Assembly (NCBI GenBank): GCA_902783295.1
Contig: CACZQT010000481.1
Coordinates: forward strand, 1-7,925
DNA: 7,925 nt
Source: an uncultured Lachnospiraceae bacterium
GTDB lineage: Bacteria; Bacillota; Clostridia; Lachnospirales; Lachnospiraceae
Direction of reading: 5' to 3'
In this document: positions 1 to 5,832 of the stretch, piece after piece
Numbering within the stretch: the stretch's first letter is position 1
Layout of the letters: each line of letters begins with the position of its first letter
Notes under the pieces: model-generated
The model's input: the letters and a program-made list of their open reading frames with translations, nothing else
The model's database searches: none
What the model was told of the DNA's origin: nothing
Translations under genes and position numbers: made by a program

Positions 1-144
1 ATTTTTCATAAAACGGGCCGATTTGTGAATAAAAATGCATCCTGGCCCGCCTGGAAACGGCTGCTTCGTGCGTAAAACGAATACAGGCCTCCGGTGCTCT
101 GCGGCGGAACACCGGAGGTGTTTCTGGAGCTTCCGTCAGAACAG
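1..144. other. left-edge non-coding stretch with two hairpins
   Basis: No gene can be supported here. CGGGCC (14-19) can pair with GGCCCG (44-49) around a 24-base loop. CCTCCGGTG (88-96) pairs perfectly with CACCGGAGG (110-118) around a 13-base loop and is followed on the plus strand by the weak T-run TGTTTCT. Plus-strand frame 1 stays open from base 1 to a TAA at 73-75 (24 codons), so the second hairpin could be the terminator of a convergent gene that ends just inside the window. Alternatively, a minus-strand ATG at 40 opens a short frame running off the edge, but it has no convincing ribosome site. Neither reading can be decided from this window. Confidence 0.4.
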
Positions 145-172
145 AAAAAACCGGGGGAATAATCTCCCCCGG
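145..172 (-). terminator. intrinsic terminator of the ABC transporter operon
   Basis: On the minus strand an 8-bp GC-rich stem (TCCCCCGG at 165-172 pairing with CCGGGGGA at 151-158, 6-base loop) is followed directly by six T residues (complement of the A-run at 145-150). It lies 23 bases beyond the stop codon of the last permease gene. This is a textbook Rho-independent terminator and marks the 3' end of the minus-strand operon. Confidence 0.92.
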
Positions 173-195
173 CAGAGCGGATAATAAATGACGGA

Positions 196-1134
196 TTAAC
201 GGGATCCTTTGTCGTACGGAATACCTTCTGCTTTCGGTGCCCGGGAATTCCTGGAGGTAAAGGCCAGGACCACCAGGGAGATCAGGTACGGCATCATATT
301 GTAGATGGTGCCGGGGATCTTCAGGGAAGCCAGGAACGGGAAACCGGAATAGACATTGGAAAGGGCACGGAAGAAACCGAAGAGCAGAGCAGCCAGGCCG
401 ATATTTACGGGTTTCCACTGACCGAAAATCATAACAGCCAGAGACAGGAAACCGAAGCCTGCTACACCTGTTTCGAACTTCCACTCGGAAACGCCGGCGG
501 TGATGTAAACGATACCGCCGATGCCGCCCAGCAGACCGGAGATCAGAACACCGCACCAGCGCATCTTATAGACATTGATACCGACGGAATCCGCTGCCTG
601 GGGATTTTCGCCGCAGGCCATCAGACGGAGACCGAAACGGGTCTTATAGAGGATGATGAAGGCACAGGTCAGGGCAAGCAGAGCCACAAGCATAAACCAG
701 TTGAACTCGAAACTTCCCAGTTTTACAATAAACGCCTTCTTGGATTCCACGTACTGTACCGTAGCGGATACGTTGTCCGGATTCTCCGCCATGTTGACGG
801 ATTTCACGATAACAGTAGCTGCGGCTGTGGAAAGGATGTTGAGGGCTGTGCCGACCAGAGTCTGGTCTGCTTTGAAATTGATGCTCGCCACACCCAGCAG
901 TACAGTGTAGATCATACCGGACAGTGCAGCGATGACAAGAGTGGCCAGAACGATGACGGCAGCCGGGGCGCCGGTGAGGTACTTCATGGAGAAAGCACCG
1001 CCCAGAGCACCCATAACCATTACGCCTTCCAGGCCGAGGTTAATCACGCCGGAATGTTCCGAAAAACAGCCGCCCAGAGCTACCAGAGAAAGAACGGAAG
1101 CAAAAATCAGCGTATACTGGATCAAAAGGATCAT
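196..1134 (-). CDS. nupQ: BMP-type ABC transporter permease, NupQ/YufQ-like
   Basis: 312-residue, very hydrophobic inner-membrane subunit that forms one half of the channel of a nucleoside-type ABC importer. It belongs to the branched-chain amino acid/BMP permease superfamily (BPD_transp_2). Visible family features are the NLGLEGVMVMGA motif (residues 32-43), the cytoplasmic coupling loop around GLRLMACGENPQAADSVGI (168-186), and GFGFLSLAVMIFGQWKP (226-242), which resembles the GxGFxxIAVAIFGxWxP region of YufQ/NupQ proteins. About eight membrane spans are likely. The ATG at 1134 overlaps the TGA of the preceding permease gene by 4 bases (ATGA), and GGAGG lies 9 bases upstream (1144-1148), so translation is probably coupled. 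The length is normal for the family and the gene is intact. Family assignment is firm; the nucleoside substrate is inferred from family and gene order. Confidence 0.93.
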   Translation of the reverse strand: MILLIQYTLIFASVLSLVALGGCFSEHSGVINLGLEGVMVMGALGGAFSMKYLTGAPAAVIVLATLVIAALSGMIYTVLLGVASINFKADQTLVGTALNILSTAAATVIVKSVNMAENPDNVSATVQYVESKKAFIVKLGSFEFNWFMLVALLALTCAFIILYKTRFGLRLMACGENPQAADSVGINVYKMRWCGVLISGLLGGIGGIVYITAGVSEWKFETGVAGFGFLSLAVMIFGQWKPVNIGLAALLFGFFRALSNVYSGFPFLASLKIPGTIYNMMPYLISLVVLAFTSRNSRAPKAEGIPYDKGSR

Positions 1135-2297
1135 TTCTTTTCGCCTCCTTTCCCGGTTTCGGTTTTGCCTGCATCTTCGGGGACAGCGTTGGCATTCTGC
1201 CCGTTTTTGTCCGCAGCGGCAGCCAGCCTCTTATTCAGGGTAAACTTAAAGAAGAGCACGAAGCCGCACAGATAAATGATGATGGCGGAGATCAGGTCGG
1301 AAATCTGGGAAGGATAGATGGCCTTGTCCAGATAGGAACCGCCGCTGGTAATGTGCTGTATAAAATAGGAGGAGAAGATCGTCCCGATGGGATTTAATCC
1401 TCCCAGGAAGGTGGCGGCAATGCCGTTGAAACCCATGCCCGGGACGGAAGACTGCGTGCAGGACCATTCTTCAAAACCGGTCAGATACAGGAAAGCAGCG
1501 CCCAGACCGGCCAGCGCACCGCCGATCATCAGAGTCAGGATGATGTTGCGCTTTTCGTTCATGCCGGCGTATCTGGCGGCTTCCTTGTTAAAGCCTGTAG
1601 CCCGGAGTTCATAACCGAATTTGGTCTTGTTCAGGACGATCCAGACAGCAACCGCGATCAGGATTGCTAACGGGATCGCGATGGTCACATATTTGTTTTT
1701 GGAGAAGAGAGCCGGCAGTCCCATGGTTGGCAGGACAGCGGCCGGGTTGGTGCTGGCAAGCTTCAGTGTGTAGGGACTGGCCTGTTCTTTGACGTTGGAC
1801 AGGGCCATGTTTACAAGATAAAGCCCGATCCAGTTCAGCATGATGCCGGAAATAACCTCGTTTACATTGGCGTAGGCTTTCAGGAAGCCTACAATGGTGC
1901 CGAAAACGGCGCCGGCCACCAGGGCCAGGATGAGGCAGACAAACCAGGGCAGTTTCCAGGCCAGAGCTGCGTAAAGGCAGAGGCCGGCGCCGGCGACATA
2001 CTGGCCGGCTGCACCGATGTTGAAAAGCCCGACCTTATAGCAGAAGTTGATGGACAAGGCGCACATCAGCAGCGGGGCCGTTTTGACCAGGGTGTTGCCC
2101 AGGTATTTCATGGCAGCCGCATGGCTGGGATAGTTCCAGAAGTTTTTCAGGATGGTGATGATACCGTTTACGGCACCGGCGGGATTGATCGCCAGAAGTA
2201 CCAGGAAGCCGATCAGAAGGCCGACCATGATGCACAGAAGGGCTGCCAGCACAGACTGGAAGCCATCGTTTCCGAGAATGCTTTTTTTCTGTCTCAT
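1131..2297 (-). CDS. nupP: BMP-type ABC transporter permease, NupP/YufP-like
   Basis: 388-residue inner-membrane permease that should pair with the NupQ-like subunit to form the channel. After a first hydrophobic span (about 15-36) comes a non-cytoplasmic segment, then the conserved FNIGAAGQYVAGA motif (92-104), EVISGIMLNWIGLYLVN (147-163), the cytoplasmic coupling loop GYELRATGFNKEAARYAGM (228-246), and GMGFNGIAATFLGGLNPIG (287-305). These match the YufP/NupP branch of the BPD_transp_2 family. The C-terminal tail (about 357-388) is polar, rich in Ala, Lys, Glu and Gly, and probably disordered. The ATG at 2297 overlaps the TGA of the ATPase gene by 4 bases; GAAGGTGGG (2301-2309) is the likely ribosome site. 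The gene is intact. It is the middle gene of an overlapping ATPase-permease-permease unit. Confidence 0.93.
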   Translation of the reverse strand: MRQKKSILGNDGFQSVLAALLCIMVGLLIGFLVLLAINPAGAVNGIITILKNFWNYPSHAAAMKYLGNTLVKTAPLLMCALSINFCYKVGLFNIGAAGQYVAGAGLCLYAALAWKLPWFVCLILALVAGAVFGTIVGFLKAYANVNEVISGIMLNWIGLYLVNMALSNVKEQASPYTLKLASTNPAAVLPTMGLPALFSKNKYVTIAIPLAILIAVAVWIVLNKTKFGYELRATGFNKEAARYAGMNEKRNIILTLMIGGALAGLGAAFLYLTGFEEWSCTQSSVPGMGFNGIAATFLGGLNPIGTIFSSYFIQHITSGGSYLDKAIYPSQISDLISAIIIYLCGFVLFFKFTLNKRLAAAADKNGQNANAVPEDAGKTETGKGGEKK

Positions 2298-3823
2298 ACG
2301 CCCACCTTCTCTCTCTTGGCACCGGCCATGTACAGACCAAGCTCTTCAGTCGTCGTTTTCTTGGGATCCAGTTCGCCGACGATTTCCCCTTCATACATAA
2401 CCAGGATGCGGTCAGACACGTTCATGACCTCTTCCAGTTCCAGGGATACCAGCAGAACCGCGCAGCCCTTATCCCGGTAGGAGATAAGCTGACGATGAAT
2501 GAATTCGATGGCGCCGACGTCAAGTCCGCGTGTAGGCTGGACTGCAACCAGAAGACGGGGATCCTTGTCCAGTTCCCGGGCGATAATGGCTTTCTGCTGG
2601 TTGCCGCCGGACATGCTGCGGGCAATGGTGATGGAACCCTGGCCGCTGCGGACATCGTATTCATTGATCAGACGGTCGGAATATTCACGGATGGAACCGG
2701 CCCGCAGGAATCCGCCGGAAACAAAATCCGGCTGCCAGTAGCGCTGGAGCACCATGTTGTAATCCAGAGGATAATCCAGAACCAGGCCATGTTTATGACG
2801 GTCTTCCGGAATGTGGCTCATGGTCTGCGAACGTTCCCGGATGGAAGCCTTTGTGATATCTTTTCCATCCAGAATCAGGCTTCCGTGGGTGATGGGTTCC
2901 AGGCCTGTAATGCCGTATACCAGCTCTGTCTGTCCGTTTCCGTCAATACCGGCAATACAGACGATTTCTCCTTCCCGTACCTGGAAAGAGACACCCTTGA
3001 CGGCATCGTTGTGATGTGCCTTAGATGCTACGTGTATCCCTTTCACATCCAGAACGACTTTTCCGGGCTTGGCTTCTCCTTTGGTGGCCACGAGCTGTAC
3101 ATCGCGTCCGACCATCATGCGGGAGAGCTCTTCCTGCGTCGTAGACTTGATATCAACGGTTCCGATGTATTTTCCGCGCCGCAGGACGCTGCAGCGGTCC
3201 GCGACCTCCATGATCTCGTTCAGTTTGTGGGAAATGAAAAGGATGGATTTTCCTTCCGCAGCCAGATTCCGCATGATCTGCATGAGCTCACCGATTTCCT
3301 GGGGAGTCAGCACCGCGGTCGGTTCGTCGAAAATCAGCACTTCATTGTCCCGGTAAAGCATTTTCAGGATTTCCGTACGCTGCTGCATGCCTACGGTAAT
3401 GTTTTCGATCAGGGCGTCCGGATCCACAGCCAGGCCATATTTTTCGGACAGAGCCATGACTTTTTTCCGGGCTTCATCTTTCTGCAAAAGACCGTTTTTT
3501 GTAGTCTCCACACCCAGAATGATATTGTCAAGTACAGAGAAGCACTGTACCAGCTTAAAATGCTGGTGAACCATGCCGATCCCAAGGTCATTTGCATCGT
3601 TCGGATTGGTGATCTTAACTTCTTTGCCGTCTTTTTTGATGGTTCCTTCTTCGGCCTGATAGAGACCGAAAAGAACACTCATCAGGGTGGATTTTCCGGC
3701 ACCGTTCTCCCCCAGAAGGGCATGGATCTCGCCCTTCCTTAACTGAATGGTCACATCATCATTGGCGATGATTCCCGGAAAACGCTTGGTGATATGCAGC
3801 ATCTCAATCGCATATTCGGACAA
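2294..3823 (-). CDS. nupO: BMP-type ABC transporter ATP-binding protein, NupO/YufO-like (TTG start)
   Basis: 509-residue cytoplasmic ATPase with two fused nucleotide-binding domains, the layout used by nucleoside and sugar importers. Domain 1 has Walker A GENGAGKST (38-46), Q-loop Q87, a relaxed signature ITVGMQQR (142-149), Walker B LIFDEPTA (163-170) and switch H199. Domain 2 has a degenerate Walker A GIDGNGQT (292-299, Gln in place of the catalytic Lys), a good signature MSGGNQQ (404-410), and LLVAVQPTRGLD (424-435), where Gln replaces the usual acidic pair. These second-site changes are normal in YufO-type proteins, so one ATP site should be mainly catalytic. The start is TTG at 3823, chosen because AGAGGAGG sits 7 bases upstream; the next ATG (3802) is too far from it. 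The gene follows the binding-protein gene after a hairpin and overlaps the next permease gene by 4 bases. Confidence 0.94.
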   Translation of the reverse strand: MSEYAIEMLHITKRFPGIIANDDVTIQLRKGEIHALLGENGAGKSTLMSVLFGLYQAEEGTIKKDGKEVKITNPNDANDLGIGMVHQHFKLVQCFSVLDNIILGVETTKNGLLQKDEARKKVMALSEKYGLAVDPDALIENITVGMQQRTEILKMLYRDNEVLIFDEPTAVLTPQEIGELMQIMRNLAAEGKSILFISHKLNEIMEVADRCSVLRRGKYIGTVDIKSTTQEELSRMMVGRDVQLVATKGEAKPGKVVLDVKGIHVASKAHHNDAVKGVSFQVREGEIVCIAGIDGNGQTELVYGITGLEPITHGSLILDGKDITKASIRERSQTMSHIPEDRHKHGLVLDYPLDYNMVLQRYWQPDFVSGGFLRAGSIREYSDRLINEYDVRSGQGSITIARSMSGGNQQKAIIARELDKDPRLLVAVQPTRGLDVGAIEFIHRQLISYRDKGCAVLLVSLELEEVMNVSDRILVMYEGEIVGELDPKKTTTEELGLYMAGAKREKVGV

Positions 3824-3830
3824 AGCTTTT

Positions 3831-3838
3831 CCTCCTCT
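3831..3838 (-). promoter_or_regulatory. ribosome binding site that fixes the TTG start of the ATPase gene
   Basis: On the minus strand AGAGGAGG ends 7 bases before the TTG at 3823. No ATG is available at a usable distance: the nearest in-frame ATG is 7 codons further in. A near-perfect Shine-Dalgarno match therefore supports the rare TTG start. Confidence 0.75.
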
Positions 3839-3861
3839 TTTAAGCGGTTATGCTCGATAAG

Positions 3862-3895
3862 AAGAAAGCCGGCAGAGCATCCGTTCTGCCGGCTT
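3862..3895 (-). terminator. hairpin between binding-protein and ATPase genes, probable leaky terminator
   Basis: AAGCCGGCAGA (3866-3876) and TCTGCCGGCTT (3885-3895) form a perfect 11-bp inverted repeat with an 8-base loop. It begins 19 bases beyond the binding-protein stop codon. On the minus strand the stem is followed by an interrupted T-run (TCTTCTTAT), weaker than the operon's final terminator. The likely role is partial termination and protection of the upstream mRNA, so that binding protein is made in excess over membrane subunits. A full terminator is less likely because no promoter is evident in the short gap before the ATPase gene. Confidence 0.75.
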
Positions 3896-3913
3896 CCGGA
3901 AGCAGTAACTACA

Positions 3914-5041
3914 TTATTTAATGTTGCCCTGGAAGTTTACAGTAATGGCTTCAGCCGCAGGCTGTTCTGCAGTGATATCGTTGGAAACAGCGATTTCGCC
4001 GCTGAACATACCGGCAACCAGTGCCTTGTAATCGTCCTGTGTAAAGGAATCATTCCACTGAGTGGATTCCATGGGGATCTGAACATAGTTGGCTTCGGGA
4101 TCATCACCGGAAACCAGGCCCAGGTTCTGGATCTGGCCGGAATAATCAGCCCACTGATCGTTCTGGACAGCAGCCAGCAGGGTGTTGACAGTAGCAGCAA
4201 GACCCTTCATGGCAGAAGTCACGGTCATGCCTTCGCCGTAAAGACCATCGATGGTAGCAGCCTGGTCTACGTCTACGCCGATCACTTTGGCGCCGACTTT
4301 GGCAGCCGCTTCACCGGCAGAGCTGTAGATGCCGCCGCCGCAGGCGAAGACAACTTCTGTGCCGCCCTGATACCAGGTATCCATCGCAGCCGTGATATCC
4401 GCATCACCGTAGAACTGGTTGCCATACGCATAGTTCACGGCAACACCTTCCGCACCGGTCTCGGCAGCAGCGTCATCCGCACCCTGTACGAAACCATAAC
4501 CGTAACGGATAACAGCGGGAACAGCCATGCCGCCCAGGAAGCCGAGTTTGGTGTAGCCAAGTTTCACGGCAGCATAACCGGCCATGTAGCCGGCCAGTTC
4601 TTCCTGATAAACAGCAGAGAAGACGTTCTCCTGGCTGTAGGTATCAGCGCCGGCAGCGGTAGCCAGGTCGAATTCGGAAACGTCCAGAGCGATGAACTTC
4701 ACGTCGGGATACATTTCCGCAGTTTCAACGATCGCTTCCGCGAAGGCGTAACCGGGCATTACGATGACCGTGTAGCCGTCGGAAACAGCCTTGTCGATCA
4801 TGGCGACACGTTCCGCAGTGGAGTCACCTTCCGGCTTATAATAAGTAAAATCTATGCCGTTGCCTTCGCAGTATGCCTTGGCAGCTTCATAAGTGGTCTG
4901 GTTGAAGGACTGGTCCGTGATATCACCGTAGTCTGTGACCATGGCAACTCTCATGTCCTCTGCCTTAACAACCTGAGGGGCAGCTGCGGCCATGCCGAAC
5001 GCCATAGCGGCAGCCAGTGCGATGGAAAGAATTTTTTTCAT
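3914..5041 (-). CDS. nupN: BMP-family substrate-binding protein of the ABC importer (NupN/PnrA-like)
   Basis: 375-residue extracytoplasmic binding protein that delivers ligand to the permeases encoded downstream. Residues 1-27 form a signal peptide (Lys-Lys start, Ala-rich core, probable cleavage after VKA, so mature Glu28). The BMP/PnrA fold is recognised from RVAMVTDYGDITDQSFNQ (31-48), FLGGMAVP (168-175), YGNQFYGD (206-213), FACGGGIY (232-239), VIGVDVDQ (253-260) and TSAMKG (275-280). The D-Q-SFN, DVDQ and SAMK segments are typical of nucleoside-binding members such as Treponema PnrA and Bacillus NupN. There is no lipobox cysteine. I chose the ATG at 5041 because GGAGG (5049-5053) lies 7 bases upstream; an in-frame ATG further upstream (5110) would lie ahead of the predicted transcript start. 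The substrate is probably purine or other nucleosides, by family only. Confidence 0.92.
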   Translation of the reverse strand: MKKILSIALAAAMAFGMAAAAPQVVKAEDMRVAMVTDYGDITDQSFNQTTYEAAKAYCEGNGIDFTYYKPEGDSTAERVAMIDKAVSDGYTVIVMPGYAFAEAIVETAEMYPDVKFIALDVSEFDLATAAGADTYSQENVFSAVYQEELAGYMAGYAAVKLGYTKLGFLGGMAVPAVIRYGYGFVQGADDAAAETGAEGVAVNYAYGNQFYGDADITAAMDTWYQGGTEVVFACGGGIYSSAGEAAAKVGAKVIGVDVDQAATIDGLYGEGMTVTSAMKGLAATVNTLLAAVQNDQWADYSGQIQNLGLVSGDDPEANYVQIPMESTQWNDSFTQDDYKALVAGMFSGEIAVSNDITAEQPAAEAITVNFQGNIK

Positions 5042-5057
5042 TCTTGTGCCTCCGTTT

Positions 5058-5093
5058 CCGGTCTGCGGGGTAGTATAGTGAATCGCAGGCCGG
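5058..5093 (-). promoter_or_regulatory. inverted repeat at the predicted 5' end of the ABC operon transcript
   Basis: CCGGTCTGCG (5058-5067) and CGCAGGCCGG (5084-5093) are complementary at 9 of 10 positions, with a 16-base loop. The right arm starts 6 bases beyond the -10 box, so the stem should sit at the extreme 5' end of the leftward mRNA, just ahead of the ribosome site at 5049-5053. It is either a 5' stabilising stem-loop or a repressor operator at +1. In the minus-strand RNA the single mismatch is C-A. Confidence 0.6.
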
Positions 5094-5098
5094 TTATG

Positions 5099-5128
5099 AT
5101 TATACCACATTCAGAAAGATTTTATCAA
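5099..5128 (-). promoter_or_regulatory. sigma-A-type promoter of the ABC transporter operon
   Basis: On the minus strand TTGATA (5123-5128) and TATAAT (5099-5104) are separated by 18 bases, with TGTGG just before the -10 box. The -10 is a perfect consensus match. Predicted transcription starts near 5091-5093, giving a leader of about 50 bases before the ATG at 5041. Confidence 0.82.
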
Positions 5129-5175
5129 CTTATTTACGAAGGAAAGAGTGCCGTGATAATCAACTTTTTTTGACG

Positions 5176-5188
5176 GGACGAATCGTCC
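5176..5188. repeat. short inverted repeat GGACGA-A-TCGTCC
   Basis: A perfect 6-bp inverted repeat with a single central base lies about 50 bases upstream of the leftward -35 box and about 90 bases upstream of the rightward -35 box. It could be an activator or repressor site serving either operon. It is GC-rich in an AT-rich context, but no known regulator motif is assigned. Confidence 0.35.
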
Positions 5189-5274
5189 GTAACTCCGGCT
5201 GAAAGTGAAAACGACTGAAACGGCATCCCGGCTTTCAAACGTAGTCGAATTATTGAACAAATGCCTTTTTGTGC

Positions 5275-5304
5275 TTGACAAATGAAATTAACCTGAATTA
5301 AAAT
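5275..5304 (+). promoter_or_regulatory. sigma-A-type promoter of the PepSY-TRAP operon
   Basis: A perfect TTGACA (5275-5280) is followed after 18 bases by TAAAAT (5299-5304), five of six consensus bases. Transcription would start near 5311 and leave an untranslated leader of about 160 bases before the ATG at 5472. Confidence 0.7.
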
Positions 5305-5353
5305 AAAGGAAAATAAAAGATGCCTGATGCAAATTGAATTATCAACATTTTAA

Positions 5354-5374
5354 TTCTTTACCGTTTTTAAAGAA
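5354..5374 (+). repeat. 7-7-7 inverted repeat in the TRAP operon leader
   Basis: TTCTTTA (5354-5360) pairs with TAAAGAA (5368-5374) around a 7-base spacer. It lies inside the predicted leader of the PepSY-TRAP transcript. A similarly built repeat occurs at 5791-5811 ahead of dctQ. It could be a weak RNA hairpin or a DNA operator. Confidence 0.35.
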
Positions 5375-5395
5375 ATGTGAAGTACTGTTCATGGT

Positions 5396-5427
5396 TTGAA
5401 AAAAGTAATTGTTTTAAAACAGATAAT
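5396..5427 (+). promoter_or_regulatory. possible second promoter with internal palindrome
   Basis: TTGAAA (5396-5401) and GATAAT (5422-5427) resemble -35 and -10 boxes but are 20 bases apart, longer than ideal. TATGAT at 5430-5435 is an alternative -10. The perfect 12-bp palindrome TGTTTTAAAACA (5410-5421) fills the spacer, a usual place for a repressor operator. If used, this promoter would shorten the PepSY leader to roughly 40 bases. Confidence 0.35.
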
Positions 5428-5471
5428 AATATGATACAAGAAGGGTGTTTGAAGGGAGCGGCTGTACAACG

Positions 5472-5780
5472 ATGAATTTCCTGAAGAAGAATTACAAGCT
5501 GGTCTTCGCTACCCTCATTATTCTGATCCTAATGGAACTGGCGGTCGTTTATCACATGCTTAACCGGTTCCATGAGCTGTATATTCCGGCGGCAGACGCC
5601 CTGTCCGCTGCCCTAAAGGATGCAGGGGTAGAAGAAGAGGAAGCGGCAAACACCAGTGTAAAGCTCGGGCACAAGTCCGGAGATGCCTGGTATAATGTTC
5701 GGTTTGAAGCGGATGGCACAGTCTACGTCTACCGGGTTAACGCGGAAGACGGGGCGGTTCTTTCCTCGGAAACCGAATGA
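5472..5780 (+). CDS. small membrane-anchored PepSY-domain protein
   Basis: 102-residue protein with a short basic N-terminus (KKNYK), one membrane span (about 10-30) and an exported C-terminal domain. Residues about 40-100 read as one PepSY domain: the helix ADALSAALKDAGV (41-53) followed by the beta segments AWYNVRFEADG (72-82) and VYVYRVNAEDGAVLSS (84-99), the usual x-Y-x-V-x-F/Y-x-V-D/N-A-x-x-G-x-V-L pattern. PepSY domains are thought to inhibit or bind peptidases and also occur as small anchored proteins of unknown role. The ATG at 5472 is preferred, with AAGGGAG (5452-5458) 13 bases upstream, rather long. An in-frame GTG at 5445 would add 9 residues but has a poorly placed ribosome site. 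The gene heads the TRAP operon, 52 bases before dctQ. Domain call is good; function unknown. Confidence 0.8.
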   Translation: MNFLKKNYKLVFATLIILILMELAVVYHMLNRFHELYIPAADALSAALKDAGVEEEEAANTSVKLGHKSGDAWYNVRFEADGTVYVYRVNAEDGAVLSSETE

Positions 5781-5790
5781 TTATAAATAT

Positions 5791-5811
5791 TCTTTCTGCT
5801 GTTTAGAAAGA
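5791..5811 (+). repeat. 7-7-7 inverted repeat between PepSY gene and dctQ
   Basis: TCTTTCT (5791-5797) pairs with AGAAAGA (5805-5811) around a 7-base loop, 10 bases beyond the PepSY stop codon and just ahead of the dctQ ribosome site. There is no T-run after it, so it is not an intrinsic terminator. It may be an mRNA processing or stability element, or a binding site related to the repeat at 5354-5374. Confidence 0.4.
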
Positions 5812-5832
5812 GGAGAACGAAAAGGAGGTTCC

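Larger units (their letters stand above)
5042..5471. other. divergent intergenic control region
   Basis: This AT-rich gap of 430 bases separates the ABC operon (leftward) from the PepSY-TRAP operon (rightward) and contains no supportable gene. It holds a promoter for each direction, a long inverted repeat at the leftward transcript start, and several shorter repeats: GGACGA-A-TCGTCC (5176-5188), ATCAACTT twice (5124-5131 and 5159-5166), TGAAA three times (5200, 5206, 5216), and GAATTA three times (5247, 5295, 5336) with an inverted copy at 5351-5356. The short AT-rich repeats may be chance. I see no recognisable riboswitch or T-box in either leader. Confidence 0.8.

Noticed and set aside
2495..3742. 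415-codon plus-strand open frame opposite the ATPase gene
   Set aside because: It lies wholly antisense to a gene with all ABC ATPase motifs, has no good ribosome site, and its translation lacks recognisable domains. It is a codon-bias shadow.
2294..3823. Second ATP site of the ATPase looks inactivated (Gln for Lys in Walker A, Gln in Walker B)
   Set aside because: These changes are usual in the YufO/NupO family and do not indicate decay of this gene.
5042..5092. Purine riboswitch in the ABC operon leader
   Set aside because: The leader is only about 50 bases, lacks the three-way junction core of purine riboswitches, and is accounted for by a single hairpin.
5042..5110. Upstream start (ATG at 5110) for the BMP binding protein
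   Set aside because: The -10 box of the promoter (5099-5104) lies inside this extension, so it would not be transcribed; the ATG at 5041 has a proper ribosome site and begins a normal signal peptide.
5154..5162. Fur/PerR-like box around TGATAATCA
   Set aside because: Only one GATAAT-type half is present, without the second half-site needed for a credible box, and an AT-rich region gives such matches by chance.
3794..5173. 459-codon plus-strand open frame opposite the binding-protein gene
   Set aside because: It is antisense to a clear BMP protein and runs through the leftward promoter and hairpins. Its composition is that of a reverse-strand shadow.
5683..5832. N-terminal extension of dctQ back to 5683
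   Set aside because: It overlaps the PepSY gene in another frame, adds non-family sequence, and the ATG at 5833 has AAAGGAGG just upstream.
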